In this document: positions 53,761 through 63,962 of the stretch, in pieces
Layout: each line of letters begins with the position of its first letter
How positions within the stretch are numbered: position 1 is the stretch's first letter
Assembly: GCA_015067005.1 (NCBI GenBank)
Contig: SVNH01000002.1
Span: 157,081 to 221,080 of the forward strand
Direction of reading: 5' to 3'
DNA length: 64,000 nucleotides
Source of the DNA: Ruminococcus flavefaciens
GTDB taxonomy: Bacteria; Bacillota; Clostridia; Oscillospirales; Ruminococcaceae
Translations under genes and position numbers: made by a program
The notes under the pieces: generated by a model
What the model was told of the DNA's origin: nothing
Databases searched by the model: none
The model's input: the letters and a program-made list of their open reading frames with translations, nothing else

Positions 53761-56700
53761 TTACTGCTCATCTTCCTTGCGGCGGATGATTCCGGATGCC
53801 TTAATTGCGATCAAGCCCATAATTGTTGACATTATAGCTGCGAAAGCTGTAAGCCAGTTTGTCATGGCATTGTCACCTGTCTGAGGGAGATTTACACTCT
53901 CGTCGTCCTTATTAGTTCCGATACCAGTTATCGGATCAACAGTATAAACGTCAAGAACATTTCCCTTAACATCAGTAAGTGTTATAACATACTTACCATC
54001 ATCAGAGGTTGTTAGCTCTGCATTTGCAGGGTTCTTGCCTGTCTTGTCGCGGTAATCCCTGATAGCCCACTGACAGATCTCATCTTCATCTATCTTGACA
54101 TTTACCTTTACATAGACTACTGCTTCCTTGCCTACGCTATCTACTGCTGTTATCTTTGTTTCACCCTTAGATACTGCTGTTATAAGACCGTTCTCATCTA
54201 CTGTTGCTATCTCAGGATCAGCAGAAGTATATGTTACAAAGTCCTTGTTTGCAGTGACCTTGAATGTTTCATCAACAAGCAGTTCAACGCTGCCGTTATT
54301 GAGTTCGAGATCAGCATAGATATTCTGGATCCTTGCAAAGAACGCCTCCATAGCTGTTCCTGTATAGTCGATAGCGTTGCTTGAAATTGATAATCCAAGT
54401 ACGTTAGCTGAACTGAAATCGCCTGAAATAACAAATGTATCTGAATAATTGTCCTCAGGAGCGTATAACTGCGGATCAACTGTTATATCGCCGCTGATTC
54501 CGCCTATTGAAACTGTTTCAGGGGTCACAGTAGAAATATCCATAACCTTTGTGAACTCAACGCGGACTGTATTATCGCCAAGTACATAATCCTTTACAGC
54601 AGGTGCTGTTTTATTGAAAAGATTGAAATCAAGATCTAACTTAGGAGGTGCGACATTAAATATCTCGCTCTTTATAATATCATATCCGGGAACTTCACAG
54701 GTTACATAATATGTACCCTCCGGAACAACCCATGCATATGCGCCGGCATCATCTGTATATTTCGGGTTCTGCTGATCATAGTCCTCAGCGTTCCATACCT
54801 TCCATTCGCCTGTCTCCTCATCGAGTACATAGCAGGTCATAACAGCACCGCTTACTGTCTTGGACTTTATGCCCTCATATACGATACCGGATGGATCAAC
54901 GATAGTATTCATCTGACCATCGGAATCATATTCGCACCAGCCGTAATCAGCCATTTCTAAGTCAATTGCAGCAAGTTCCTCGCACTGTCTTCTTCTTGCA
55001 TCACAGATAGTACCAAGACCACTGCTGATATAATCAAGTGATGATGAGTAATATCCTGGGTCAACAGATGATGTAGCAACTGACATACCTGAGATCATTA
55101 CCTGACCGTCTCTTTCGAGAGCTGAGATACGTTCTATTTCAGCATCCCAATAAGATGATCCTGTATTTGTGTTGCTCACTATCTCATCATAGCGCTCTGT
55201 TGCGTCTCTGTTGGTACGTGCAACTGTTGTTATACCACTGATTGCATTATATACCGGACCAAGCGGTGAATCATCATCAAATGCATACTCAGCAACTGTA
55301 TCAAGGAAGTTCTGAGCATCTTCTGTCGGATCATCGTCATCATCGTCGCTGTTGAATCTGACAATATTATTGAGATATAACATACTGTCATTTTCAGCTT
55401 CGTCACGGATCACTGCTCTCTTCTTAGCCTTTGGCTGCTCAGCGTCTGCCTGAATGTAAACGCGTGCAGGAGCACTTCCGTCATCAGAAATAAGCAGATG
55501 AGCAAATGCGAGGTAATCATCCATGCTGTAAGATGACTTTCCGGAATTTGTGTAAGCTTCATCAGCCTGTGCAAGTACAGAGTTATCGAAGCCTGTCTTG
55601 TCATCAGCAGCCTTCTTATTGCTGATAGTCTTATGGTAAGCTGTATAGTACTTGCCATTCATAAGGATTTTGGCATCAGACTTCTCAAAGCCGTATTCCT
55701 CATAAGAATCAGCCAGCTTATCTGCTGAAATGCTCTTACCGTTTACAGCTACTGAATCAGATGCATAATAATAGCAGTCTGTAAGCTTCTTGCCGGTAGT
55801 TTTGCTCTTAAGTCTTGCAATACAGCTTGTATCATCTATTCTGATAGATTCAGTGTCATACTTGCTGAGATCAATTGAATTCTTGAGTGCCTCAACTGTT
55901 TCATCATCAACAACTGGTTTTCTCTTATCAAAGATGATCAAATTGAGTGAACCCGGCACATAGTTGTGATTGGATTCATCAAAGTATGCACCCTCAGGTG
56001 TTATGAATGCGCCCTCTGCCTCATCGTACTCTGCAACAAGGTACTTGGATTCGTTACCCTTCTTGCTTCTTACAACGATGGATGAGATCCTGTCAGGATT
56101 TGTAGCAGTGATCTTGAAGCGCATATTGCCTGCCGGATAATACTGGATAAGCGGACGCTCGCCCTTTGTGAAAATGCCTGTAATATCAAGTGTATCAGTA
56201 TACTTGTTGATATTTGTCGGAGCGTGAGTGCAGTATAACAGCTCAACATTTGTTATTGAAGGCTTGTTATTTGAATACTTGACTGTGATGTCATTAGTCT
56301 TTTCAACTCCGCATACTGCATGGAGATTGTATATATCGTTCTCAGCTTCCTCAGGAAGTACTGCTGTTACAACATACTTGCCTGTATACTGGTTTGATAC
56401 TGCCTCGCCTACAAGCTCATCGCCTAAGTAGATCTTAACCTTCTTGCCGGGTTCAGCAATACCGTAAATATCACAGCTGCGCTTTGATACAGTAGACTGT
56501 GCTGAGATAGTAAGCTTAGGTACTGTAAGTGCCATGTCAGGCAGTGTCTGAGACCAGTTGTAATTGTGAGAATTGAAGTGCATTCTTGGTCTGATAGTAT
56601 AAGCCTCAGCGTTATAAGCCTCTATTCTTGCCGAGAAATGAAGAGTTCCAGTCGGCTTTGTAAGTGAAATAACGCCGCTGTTGCCTACAAATGTTGCCTT

Positions 56701-58665
56701 GTTGTCATCAGAATCAGTAACAACAGAGCTGTCGATGAGAAGGAGTCCGCTTGGAAGATTGAGTTCAAATCTTACATCAGAGTTCTCACCGTTTGCAAAG
56801 CCTGAGCAGATCCAGTCATTAAGATCGTACTTGATGCTGAAGTTAGCTACGCCGCCGACGATCTTTGCAGCTGAGCTTACGTTCATTACAGGGCTTTCGC
56901 TTGTGAAAACAGTTGCTCTTTCATCATTGAGCGAACTGCATCCAGAGAATGCATACTCAGCAAACTTGAAGAAGCCTGCCTTGTTCCCAAGATCTGAAAG
57001 ACTGCTGCATCCTGCGAATGCGTAGTTTCTTACCTCGTCAATATCAGCCGGAAGAACTGCACTTGCAAGTTCAGGACAATCATAGAATGTTCTGTCAGAA
57101 ATAACTGTAACGCCATCCGGTATAACAACAGACTTCAATGAACAGCAGCTTTCAAAAGCTGAGTTGTTGATAGCTGTAACTGTTGCCGGGATATTGATCT
57201 TTTCGAGTGCCTTACAGTTTCTGAATGAAAGCGCACCGATAGTTGTAAGAGCAGAAGGAAGCTTTACATCTGTGAGTGATGTATCATCTGAGAATAATCC
57301 AAGATCGTTCACAGAATTAAGTACCTTTATAGTGTCCGGAAGTACAGCCTTTTTAAGTGAAGCACAAGCTGCAAATGCGCCGCCGCCGATCTCAGTAACA
57401 GATGCCGGAACGTTTATCTCCTTGATACCGCTGTTATAGAAGCACTTTTCGCCTATCTCTGCGAGTTTATCAGGAAGAACTGCTTCTGAAAGCTCTACAC
57501 AGTTTGAGAATGCACTTCCGCCGAGATACTCAACATTATTGTGAAGCTTAACAGATTCAAGTGAAGTACAGCCGCTGAATGTGCTTCCTTCGATGCGTGT
57601 TACAAGTGAAGGTACAGTAAATGTACTGAGGAGAGTACAATTTCTGAATGCGCCGCTTCCGATCTTGTTTACAGTTTCAGGAAGTGCAATAGCATCAAGT
57701 GAAGTACAGCCTGAGAATGCATTGTTTCCGAGTTCAGTGAGAACTTCCGGGAATGTAACGCTTTCAAGTGAAGTACAGTTTGAGAACATTCCGAGATCAT
57801 TGCCGGATTTCAGAACTGTAATGCTCTCCGGAAGCTTGATCTCCTTGAGAGATGCACAATTTGCAAATACTGCATATCCGAGAGAAGTTACTGTATCCGG
57901 TACATCAAGGCTGCTGAGTCCGCTGCCTGCAAATGCCATATTTCCGATAGCAGTAACAGAAGCCGGGATCTCAAATGCTGAAAGAGAAAGACAATTTGCA
58001 AATGCGCTCTTTCCGATATAATCAATATTGGAATTGAGCTTTACTTCTGAAAGTGAATTACAGCCTGCAAATGTATTGTCTTCGATTCGTGATACAGAGT
58101 CCGGAAGTGTGATCGAAACGAGTGCAGCACAACCGGAAAATGCGCCGTCCTGTATGCTTGTTACGCTTGACGGTATATCCACTTCGGTAAGTGAGGTACA
58201 GCCATTGAAAGCATCGTGGTTGATCCTGTTTATCGAATCATGTATCTTTACTGATGTTATGTTCTTGTTGCCTGCAAAAGCAGCATATCCGATCTCTGTT
58301 ACTTCAAATCCGCCGAGTGTATCAGGAATAACGATCTCTGTTTTTTCACCGATATAAGTGTCGATAACAGCACGTCCGGCAGTAACATAATACTTATAGC
58401 CGTTTTCTTCTGCCATAGAAAGAGTGCTTGCAGACGACTTCTTTGCAATAGCGTTCTCGGCAGCATCTTCGGCTGTGAAAACGATATTGTTCTCCGAAAC
58501 CGGTGCTTCATAGATAGATCTTGCGATCTCTGAAGTTACTCCGGTATCCGGTGTTTCAGCCGCATATGACTGGAGCACAGCATTGTAAGGAACACTTGAC
58601 GAAAGCAGTGCTACCGCCATTGTTCCGCTGATCATGGATTTGCGTAAACTGATAAAACTTTTCAT
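53761..58665 (-). CDS. Cell-wall-anchored BspA-type leucine-rich repeat protein
   Basis: 1634 residues. Signal peptide (about 1-35), then roughly 20 LRR_5 repeats (about 70-610; pattern SVTSIQDGAFSGCAALVSITLPD). Beta-rich modules and a charged helical part follow (about 610-1260; an Asp run DDDDDD near 1110). A carboxypeptidase-regulatory-like module (GAVMTCYVLDEETGEWKVWNAEDYD), a bacterial Ig-like module (VTYTSADPEIATVDENGLITAVSKGETKITAVD) and a PepSY-like stretch come next. The C-terminus is LPQTGD, a membrane helix and RRKEDEQ, a sortase signal. AAGGAGG before ATG 58665. It is covalently wall-attached, unlike the dockerin LRR proteins upstream. Likely adhesion. Confidence 0.88.
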   Translation of the reverse strand: MKSFISLRKSMISGTMAVALLSSSVPYNAVLQSYAAETPDTGVTSEIARSIYEAPVSENNIVFTAEDAAENAIAKKSSASTLSMAEENGYKYYVTAGRAVIDTYIGEKTEIVIPDTLGGFEVTEIGYAAFAGNKNITSVKIHDSINRINHDAFNGCTSLTEVDIPSSVTSIQDGAFSGCAALVSITLPDSVSRIEDNTFAGCNSLSEVKLNSNIDYIGKSAFANCLSLSAFEIPASVTAIGNMAFAGSGLSSLDVPDTVTSLGYAVFANCASLKEIKLPESITVLKSGNDLGMFSNCTSLESVTFPEVLTELGNNAFSGCTSLDAIALPETVNKIGSGAFRNCTLLSTFTVPSLVTRIEGSTFSGCTSLESVKLHNNVEYLGGSAFSNCVELSEAVLPDKLAEIGEKCFYNSGIKEINVPASVTEIGGGAFAACASLKKAVLPDTIKVLNSVNDLGLFSDDTSLTDVKLPSALTTIGALSFRNCKALEKINIPATVTAINNSAFESCCSLKSVVIPDGVTVISDRTFYDCPELASAVLPADIDEVRNYAFAGCSSLSDLGNKAGFFKFAEYAFSGCSSLNDERATVFTSESPVMNVSSAAKIVGGVANFSIKYDLNDWICSGFANGENSDVRFELNLPSGLLLIDSSVVTDSDDNKATFVGNSGVISLTKPTGTLHFSARIEAYNAEAYTIRPRMHFNSHNYNWSQTLPDMALTVPKLTISAQSTVSKRSCDIYGIAEPGKKVKIYLGDELVGEAVSNQYTGKYVVTAVLPEEAENDIYNLHAVCGVEKTNDITVKYSNNKPSITNVELLYCTHAPTNINKYTDTLDITGIFTKGERPLIQYYPAGNMRFKITATNPDRISSIVVRSKKGNESKYLVAEYDEAEGAFITPEGAYFDESNHNYVPGSLNLIIFDKRKPVVDDETVEALKNSIDLSKYDTESIRIDDTSCIARLKSKTTGKKLTDCYYYASDSVAVNGKSISADKLADSYEEYGFEKSDAKILMNGKYYTAYHKTISNKKAADDKTGFDNSVLAQADEAYTNSGKSSYSMDDYLAFAHLLISDDGSAPARVYIQADAEQPKAKKRAVIRDEAENDSMLYLNNIVRFNSDDDDDDPTEDAQNFLDTVAEYAFDDDSPLGPVYNAISGITTVARTNRDATERYDEIVSNTNTGSSYWDAEIERISALERDGQVMISGMSVATSSVDPGYYSSSLDYISSGLGTICDARRRQCEELAAIDLEMADYGWCEYDSDGQMNTIVDPSGIVYEGIKSKTVSGAVMTCYVLDEETGEWKVWNAEDYDQQNPKYTDDAGAYAWVVPEGTYYVTCEVPGYDIIKSEIFNVAPPKLDLDFNLFNKTAPAVKDYVLGDNTVRVEFTKVMDISTVTPETVSIGGISGDITVDPQLYAPEDNYSDTFVISGDFSSANVLGLSISSNAIDYTGTAMEAFFARIQNIYADLELNNGSVELLVDETFKVTANKDFVTYTSADPEIATVDENGLITAVSKGETKITAVDSVGKEAVVYVKVNVKIDEDEICQWAIRDYRDKTGKNPANAELTTSDDGKYVITLTDVKGNVLDVYTVDPITGIGTNKDDESVNLPQTGDNAMTNWLTAFAAIMSTIMGLIAIKASGIIRRKEDEQ

Positions 58666-58811
58666 TAACTGACCTCCTTAGTAGCCTTGGAAATGTTGTA
58701 ATGCTGTATTTCGGGATAAAGCCTCATCTTGTTCCTAATTTTAACAAGGAAATTACAGCAATTACATCAAAAATAATATGCAAATATGAAAAAATTTGCA
58801 ATACTATAAAT

Positions 58812-58840
58812 ATTATACACAATTAGTTTCATCAAGTCAA
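58812..58840 (-). promoter_or_regulatory. Promoter of the LPQTG LRR gene
   Basis: Minus strand TTGACT (58840-58835), 17-bp spacer, TATAAT (58817-58812); leader of about 140 nt. Confidence 0.75.
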
Positions 58841-58883
58841 GTTAAATTTTCCTTAACATACCTGTCACATTATTCACAAACAA

Positions 58884-58916
58884 TGCCGTGCAGGGACTAT
58901 AAGTCCCCACACGGCA
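58884..58916 (-). terminator. Hairpin after the esterase gene
   Basis: TGCCGTG/CACGGCA enclosing GGGACT/AGTCCC. The T content after it is modest, so a weak terminator or processing site for the minus-strand esterase transcript. Confidence 0.6.
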
Positions 58917-59012
58917 TAACACAGCATATATTAAAGTTCATCAAGCATTTTCAATACATATTTCTGTATCATCATTGCATACTATGAAGCTTCTATAATG
59001 TCTCCCTTTAGC

Positions 59013-60197
59013 TTATACTGCTTTGAAAATGTATCTAAGGAAATTATACATATGCGCTCTTACCGATATTCCGCCATGATCTCCGTCAGTTAGCTGATGC
59101 CAGATATGCTCTGCACCGTTCGCTGTAAGTGCATTGTGATACGACTCAGGTGCATCACCTACTGTTCCGTCGAAGCGTGTACAGGTGAGCATAAGCACAT
59201 ACGGACTTGGTCCTGAACCGAAACCGAATTCACTCGGTGACATACAGCCCTCATGAGTCATATTGCCGTCAGTAGTCGGGAATATTCCGGGTGCAGCACA
59301 TACGCTTCCTACATATCCGTAAAGCTGAGGTCTTGTAACTCCGACGTAAAGTGCCTCTCTGCCGCCCATTGAGAATCCAGTAACAGCAGTATTCTCTCTG
59401 CCGGTCTTTATAGGATAATTCTCTTCCATAAACGGCATTATACTGTTTTCAAGGTCTTCTCGTATTGCATCATAAGCGCGTGAAGACTCATTCGTGAATC
59501 CCGGGAAAATGTCCGAACTCGTCGTAAACATCTGCGGGAATACCACTATCATCTTTTCAGCTTCTCCGGACGCAACAAAGTTTCCGAGCATGGTCTGGAT
59601 CTTCATATTCTCATCGGTCATCGAATCTTCACTGCCGAAAATACCATGGAATACATAGAGTACCGGATATGTATGATTCGGATCATATCCCGGAGGAAGA
59701 AGTATATTCAGATTCTTATCGCGCTGAGCATCCTTTGAGAAATAGGTCTTTTTCTCAAGCGTTCCATAGTCAACTCCTGCTTTGCGCTCAGTCGAAGAAG
59801 AATCCTCGTGCATATGGATATCGGCTGCCATTTTCTGCATATAGCTGTCTCCTGTCGGTGATGTCACAGGCTGTGTATCGGGCTCAGTTGCACCTGTATC
59901 CGGTTCAGTGACCGGTAGTGCCGGAAACTCTGTTATCCTTCCAAGCACATACTGCGTTATGAGTACGACATCATTTACATTTACCATTCCATTGCCGTCA
60001 ACATCCGCTTTGGGATCAACGCTGCCGCCGGAAAACATATTCACCAATGCCCTTCGGCAAAGTATTGCGTCATAACCGTTCACTTTGCTGTCGCCGTTCA
60101 GATCACCTCTGACCGCAGCTGCTGCCGGAAGTATAACTCCTAAGCTGCATAAAGCTGCCGAAAGGACTGCTGCGGCTGTCTTTTTTATACTATTCAT
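59013..60197 (-). CDS. Esterase with N-terminal dockerin (feruloyl-esterase-like)
   Basis: 394 residues. Signal peptide (1-28), dockerin I directly after it (30-90; DLNGDSKVNGYDAILCRRAL ... DVDGNGMVNVNDVVLITQYVLGR), a Thr/Pro linker, then an esterase of the D/Fae family: YPVLYVFHGIFGSED oxyanion-side motif, nucleophile Ser276 in VTGFSMGGREAL, and His374 in DGDHGG. Such domains remove feruloyl or acetyl groups from plant cell-wall xylan. N-terminal dockerins are less usual than C-terminal ones. Secreted and probably assembled on a scaffoldin. Confidence 0.9.
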   Translation of the reverse strand: MNSIKKTAAAVLSAALCSLGVILPAAAAVRGDLNGDSKVNGYDAILCRRALVNMFSGGSVDPKADVDGNGMVNVNDVVLITQYVLGRITEFPALPVTEPDTGATEPDTQPVTSPTGDSYMQKMAADIHMHEDSSSTERKAGVDYGTLEKKTYFSKDAQRDKNLNILLPPGYDPNHTYPVLYVFHGIFGSEDSMTDENMKIQTMLGNFVASGEAEKMIVVFPQMFTTSSDIFPGFTNESSRAYDAIREDLENSIMPFMEENYPIKTGRENTAVTGFSMGGREALYVGVTRPQLYGYVGSVCAAPGIFPTTDGNMTHEGCMSPSEFGFGSGPSPYVLMLTCTRFDGTVGDAPESYHNALTANGAEHIWHQLTDGDHGGISVRAHMYNFLRYIFKAV

Positions 60198-60386
60198 CGC
60201 ATACCTCTCCTAAATCTAATAATATAATACATTAATTATATCACCTTGCAGCAGCAATATAAAGGGAATTCCTGCATTTTCCTGACCTCAGCCCAACAAT
60301 TTGGTATATTGCACAAGTCAGAGGACTTTCATTTGTAAAAGGTGAATATACAGGCTGCGATACGTCGTCTATCAGACGCGTTCCGC

Positions 60387-60415
60387 TTGACTTGTCAGCC
60401 GTTTTAGGGTATAAT
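60387..60415 (+). promoter_or_regulatory. Promoter of the oxidoreductase/ATP-grasp/GT operon
   Basis: TTGACT 60387-60392, 17-bp spacer, TATAAT 60410-60415. Confidence 0.8.
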
Positions 60416-60465
60416 AAATATAACTTTTATTGTATCTGAATGCGCCGCGGACTGGAGGATCTTCT

Positions 60466-61647
60466 ATGAATCAGAATGGCGATATTTGCATCGGTATGGC
60501 AGGAGCCGGCAGAGCAACTGAACTGCATATGAATGCTCTTAAACGTTTCTCCGGTGTGCCGGTATGCCTTAAACATATAATCGCTCAAAGAACCGAACAG
60601 GTTGAGTATGCTCAGAAACGCTTCGGATTTGAAAAGTATTCGCTGTCATTCGAGGATCTTCTTAACGATAAGGAGATAGATGTCATTGACATATGCACTC
60701 CACCTTACGTTCACGAGGAAATGGTGATCGAAGCTATAAAAGCCGGCAAACACGTTATCTGCGAAAAGCCGCTGAGCGGTTACTTCGGAAAAGCAGGTGA
60801 CATACAGCCAATTGGAAAAAACGTCTCCAAAGCAGTCATGTATGATGAACTTCTGAAATCACTGGAGAGAGTCCGCTCTGTACTGAAAAATTCGGACAGG
60901 AAGTTCATGTACGCTGAAAACTTCGTATATGCGCCTGCTATCAGAAAAGCCGCCGAGATAATACGTGAGAAAAAATCCCGTATCCTCTGTGCTAAAGGGG
61001 AGGAAAGTCTGAAGGGCTCAAGCTCTCCGGTCGCAGGAGAATGGAACAAGACCGGCGGAGGTACTTTCATAAGAACCGGCGCTCACCCTCTGGCTGCTAT
61101 CCTATGGCTTAAACACATCGAAGGCAAGGTGCGCGGAGAAAAAATAGAAGTTGCTACCGTTTTCGGAGATATGGGGCAGCTTACCTCTTCCCTCTCTGAT
61201 TACGAGCACAGACACATCGCCGCTTCTCCGAATGATGTCGAAGACTACGGCAACGTTATCCTCACTTTCACAGACGGTACTAAAGCTTCGATCCTTGCCA
61301 CTGACACTCTCCTCGGAGGAAGCCGCAACTACGTTGAACTCTACTGCAATGATGCTGTGATAAACTGCAAGCTCACTATGTCAGATATGATGGACACTTA
61401 CTTCCTCGATGAAGACAGGCTCGACAATGTATATATTTCCGAAATGCTGCCATCCAAAACAGGCTGGAATCATCCGTTCCTTGAAGATGAAATAATCCGC
61501 GGATATACTGACGAAATGCGTGATTTCATGGAAGCCATATACTACGACAGAGAGCCGCAGTCCGGCTTTGATCTCGCTTATGATACCATCAAAATAATCT
61601 ATGCAGCTTATAAGTCGGCGGAACTCGGTCACGCTGTCAAGCTTTAA
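60466..61647 (+). CDS. Gfo/Idh/MocA-family oxidoreductase
   Basis: 393 residues from ATG 60466 (GGAGG upstream; the earlier in-frame ATG at 60430 lacks one). NAD(P)-binding Rossmann fold at the N-terminus (IGMAGAGRATELHMNAL), EKP catalytic motif (VICEKPLSG), and the C-terminal alpha/beta substrate domain. The family oxidises or reduces sugars and inositols. First gene of a three-gene unit with an ATP-grasp ligase and a GT2 transferase, suggesting a modified sugar or cyclitol for a surface polymer. Confidence 0.88.
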   Translation: MNQNGDICIGMAGAGRATELHMNALKRFSGVPVCLKHIIAQRTEQVEYAQKRFGFEKYSLSFEDLLNDKEIDVIDICTPPYVHEEMVIEAIKAGKHVICEKPLSGYFGKAGDIQPIGKNVSKAVMYDELLKSLERVRSVLKNSDRKFMYAENFVYAPAIRKAAEIIREKKSRILCAKGEESLKGSSSPVAGEWNKTGGGTFIRTGAHPLAAILWLKHIEGKVRGEKIEVATVFGDMGQLTSSLSDYEHRHIAASPNDVEDYGNVILTFTDGTKASILATDTLLGGSRNYVELYCNDAVINCKLTMSDMMDTYFLDEDRLDNVYISEMLPSKTGWNHPFLEDEIIRGYTDEMRDFMEAIYYDREPQSGFDLAYDTIKIIYAAYKSAELGHAVKL

Positions 61648-61674
61648 AAGGCAGATCGTAAAGGAATTTTTGAT

Positions 61675-62868
61675 ATGGATAAAGTTTTGATAACAGGAGG
61701 AAGTCACGCTGAACTTCCTCTCATAGACGCTCTTCACAGGCTCGGATATTATGTCATCTCAACCGGAAACAATCCGGACGGATTAGGTCACGCTTCTGCT
61801 GATCTTTACGTTCAGGGAGATTTTTCCGACAGGGATCTCGTTCTGCGTCTGGCAGAGGATTACAGCGTAAAAGGCATAGTCTCGGGATGTAATGATTTCG
61901 CTTTTCTTTCTGCTGCCTATGCCTGCGAAAAGCTTGGTCTGCCGGGACACGACAGCTTCAATACTGCAAATATTATACATCATAAAGACCTTTTCCGTGA
62001 ACTTCTCAGAGAATGCGGTCTGCCGTCTCCTGAGAGCATAAAGGTCTCATCGGAGTCTGAACTTGAAGCAGCCTGTCAGAAGATAGGCTTCCCTATGCTG
62101 GTAAAACCTATCGACCTGACCGGCGGAAAAGGTGTAAGGATATGCAGCAGTATAAATGAGGCTAAAAGAGCCTTCAAAGCTGCGATGAAAGCTACACGCG
62201 AGGATCATGTCATTGCTGAACAGATGATAAAAGGACAAAATCACGGCGTATCTGCTCTTATAAAAAATGGCAGGACTGTTTTCGCGTTCTTCGATAACGA
62301 AGAATACTACATAAACAAATATCTCGTTTCCGGCGCATATGCTCCGGCAGATATTTCAGATAAGGTCAAAGCTGACGTTTGCTCTCAGATAAATACTATT
62401 GCCGGCAAGCTCAGTCTTGAGGATGGTCTTTTCCACTGTCAGTGCATAATGACAGATGACGGCATTTCTTACCTTATAGATCCATGCCGCCGCGCTCCCG
62501 GCGATCTTTACCTGAAACTCGTTGAGTATTCAACCGGAGTAGATCACAGCGAAGCTATTGTCAGATCTGAACTCGGACTTGATTTTTCAGAACTGCTTGC
62601 TAATAGATATGATACAGAAAAATATATCGCGCGTGAATGTATTATGACCGATCACTGCGGCACGTTCAAAGGAATTGCTATTGATGATGAACTCGAAAAA
62701 TACATCCGTGATGCTCTTATCTGGGCTGAACCGGGCGAGCCTGTTGAGGACTACCTGAAATACAAGGCTGGCATCGTATTTTTTGAGTTTCCTGACAGGA
62801 GCATAATGAAAAATATGCTGGACGGTCTTTACGATAAAATGAAGATAATCACAGAGAATAATAATTAA
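61675..62868 (+). CDS. ATP-grasp ligase
   Basis: 397 residues. N-terminal preATP domain (KVLITGGSHAELPLIDALHRLGYYVISTG), ATP-grasp lobes (PMLVKPIDLTGGKGVRICSS phosphate loop; VIAEQMIKG) and metal-binding acidic residues around SYLIDPCRRAPGD. Like carbamoyl-phosphate synthase/PurK relatives it forms an acyl-phosphate and joins an amine or thiol; the substrate is unknown. 27 bp after the oxidoreductase gene and 13 bp before the GT gene. Confidence 0.85.
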   Translation: MDKVLITGGSHAELPLIDALHRLGYYVISTGNNPDGLGHASADLYVQGDFSDRDLVLRLAEDYSVKGIVSGCNDFAFLSAAYACEKLGLPGHDSFNTANIIHHKDLFRELLRECGLPSPESIKVSSESELEAACQKIGFPMLVKPIDLTGGKGVRICSSINEAKRAFKAAMKATREDHVIAEQMIKGQNHGVSALIKNGRTVFAFFDNEEYYINKYLVSGAYAPADISDKVKADVCSQINTIAGKLSLEDGLFHCQCIMTDDGISYLIDPCRRAPGDLYLKLVEYSTGVDHSEAIVRSELGLDFSELLANRYDTEKYIARECIMTDHCGTFKGIAIDDELEKYIRDALIWAEPGEPVEDYLKYKAGIVFFEFPDRSIMKNMLDGLYDKMKIITENNN

Positions 62869-62881
62869 AGAGGTAATTGCA

Positions 62882-63865
62882 ATGAGCAGTATTCCTGCTT
62901 CTGAAGGCAGATCAGGACTAAAAACAATCAGCTTCGTTATCCCCTGCTATTGCTCTGAACAAACTATCAGAAGCGTTGTTGACGAGATAAGGGACGAAGT
63001 CCTGAAAAGAAAAGATGAATACGACTACGAGATAATCCTTGTGAATGACTACTCCAGAGACGGCACTCTCAGGGAAATAGAGAAGCTTTCAAATGAAGAC
63101 CACAAGATCGTCGGCGTGGATTTCCCGCGTAATTTCGGTCAGGCTTCGGCTCAGATGGCAGGCTTCCACGAAGTGAGAGGCGATTATGTCATCAGTCTCG
63201 ATGATGACGGTCAGATGCCTATCGAATCAATTTTTGACCTCATAGCAAAGCTCGATGAAGGCTATGATCTGGCTTTCGGAAAGTATGACGAGATAAAACA
63301 GAAATGGTATCGCAATATAGGCTCATGGGTCAATGTCAAGATGGCAGAAAAGCTGGTCGGACAGCCTAAGAATGTCCGCGTTACAAGCTTCTGGGCAGGA
63401 AAAAGGTATATCATAAACGAGATCTTGAAATATGACGGCGCTTACCCTTATATAGGCGGTCTGCTGCTCAGAGTAACAAGGAATATCACATCTGTTCCGG
63501 TAAAGCACAGAGAACGGCAGTTCGGCACTTCAAACTATACTTTCACTAAGCTGATCGCTCTTTGGATGAACGGCTTCACTGCATTTTCTATACTTCCTCT
63601 GAGATTTGCTACTTTTTCAGGTCTGACCTGCGCTTTCTTAGGATTCATTTTTGGTCTGGTAATGATAATCCGCAAGCTTGTAAATCCGGATATTATGATG
63701 GGTTACGCCTCAATAGTCACCATACTTATGTTCATCGGCGGAATGATAATGATGATGCTCGGCATTATCGGTGAATATGTCGGAAGAACTTACATCAGCA
63801 TCAATAAAGCACCTCAGTTCGTAGTTAAACACAAATGGGACCACAGAGATGAAAACAATAACTGA
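62882..63865 (+). CDS. Family 2 glycosyltransferase, ArnC/GtrB-like
   Basis: 327 residues. GT-A domain (ISFVIPCYCSEQTIRSVV, NDYSRDGTL, and DDDGQMP for metal-sugar binding), then two C-terminal membrane helices (about 233-290), as in polyisoprenyl-phosphate glycosyltransferases. Such enzymes charge undecaprenyl phosphate with a sugar for export and decoration of surface polymers. Ribosome site AGAGGT. Last gene of the operon. Confidence 0.92.
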   Translation: MSSIPASEGRSGLKTISFVIPCYCSEQTIRSVVDEIRDEVLKRKDEYDYEIILVNDYSRDGTLREIEKLSNEDHKIVGVDFPRNFGQASAQMAGFHEVRGDYVISLDDDGQMPIESIFDLIAKLDEGYDLAFGKYDEIKQKWYRNIGSWVNVKMAEKLVGQPKNVRVTSFWAGKRYIINEILKYDGAYPYIGGLLLRVTRNITSVPVKHRERQFGTSNYTFTKLIALWMNGFTAFSILPLRFATFSGLTCAFLGFIFGLVMIIRKLVNPDIMMGYASIVTILMFIGGMIMMMLGIIGEYVGRTYISINKAPQFVVKHKWDHRDENNN

Positions 63866-63891
63866 GCCGTTAAATTAATGATATAATGATA

Positions 63892-63923
63892 TGCTCCCCT
63901 CAGGATAACTCCTGAGGGGAGCA
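63892..63923 (+). terminator. Operon terminator
   Basis: 14-bp stem TGCTCCCCTCAGGA/TCCTGAGGGGAGCA, loop TAAC. Confidence 0.85.
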
Positions 63924-63939
63924 CTTATTGTAATTAGAA

Positions 63940-63962
63940 AACCCCCAGTTTGACTGGGGGTT
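63940..63962. terminator. Second hairpin
   Basis: AACCCCCAGT/ACTGGGGGTT with a 3-nt loop. The remaining bases to 64000 hold nothing identifiable. Confidence 0.6.
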
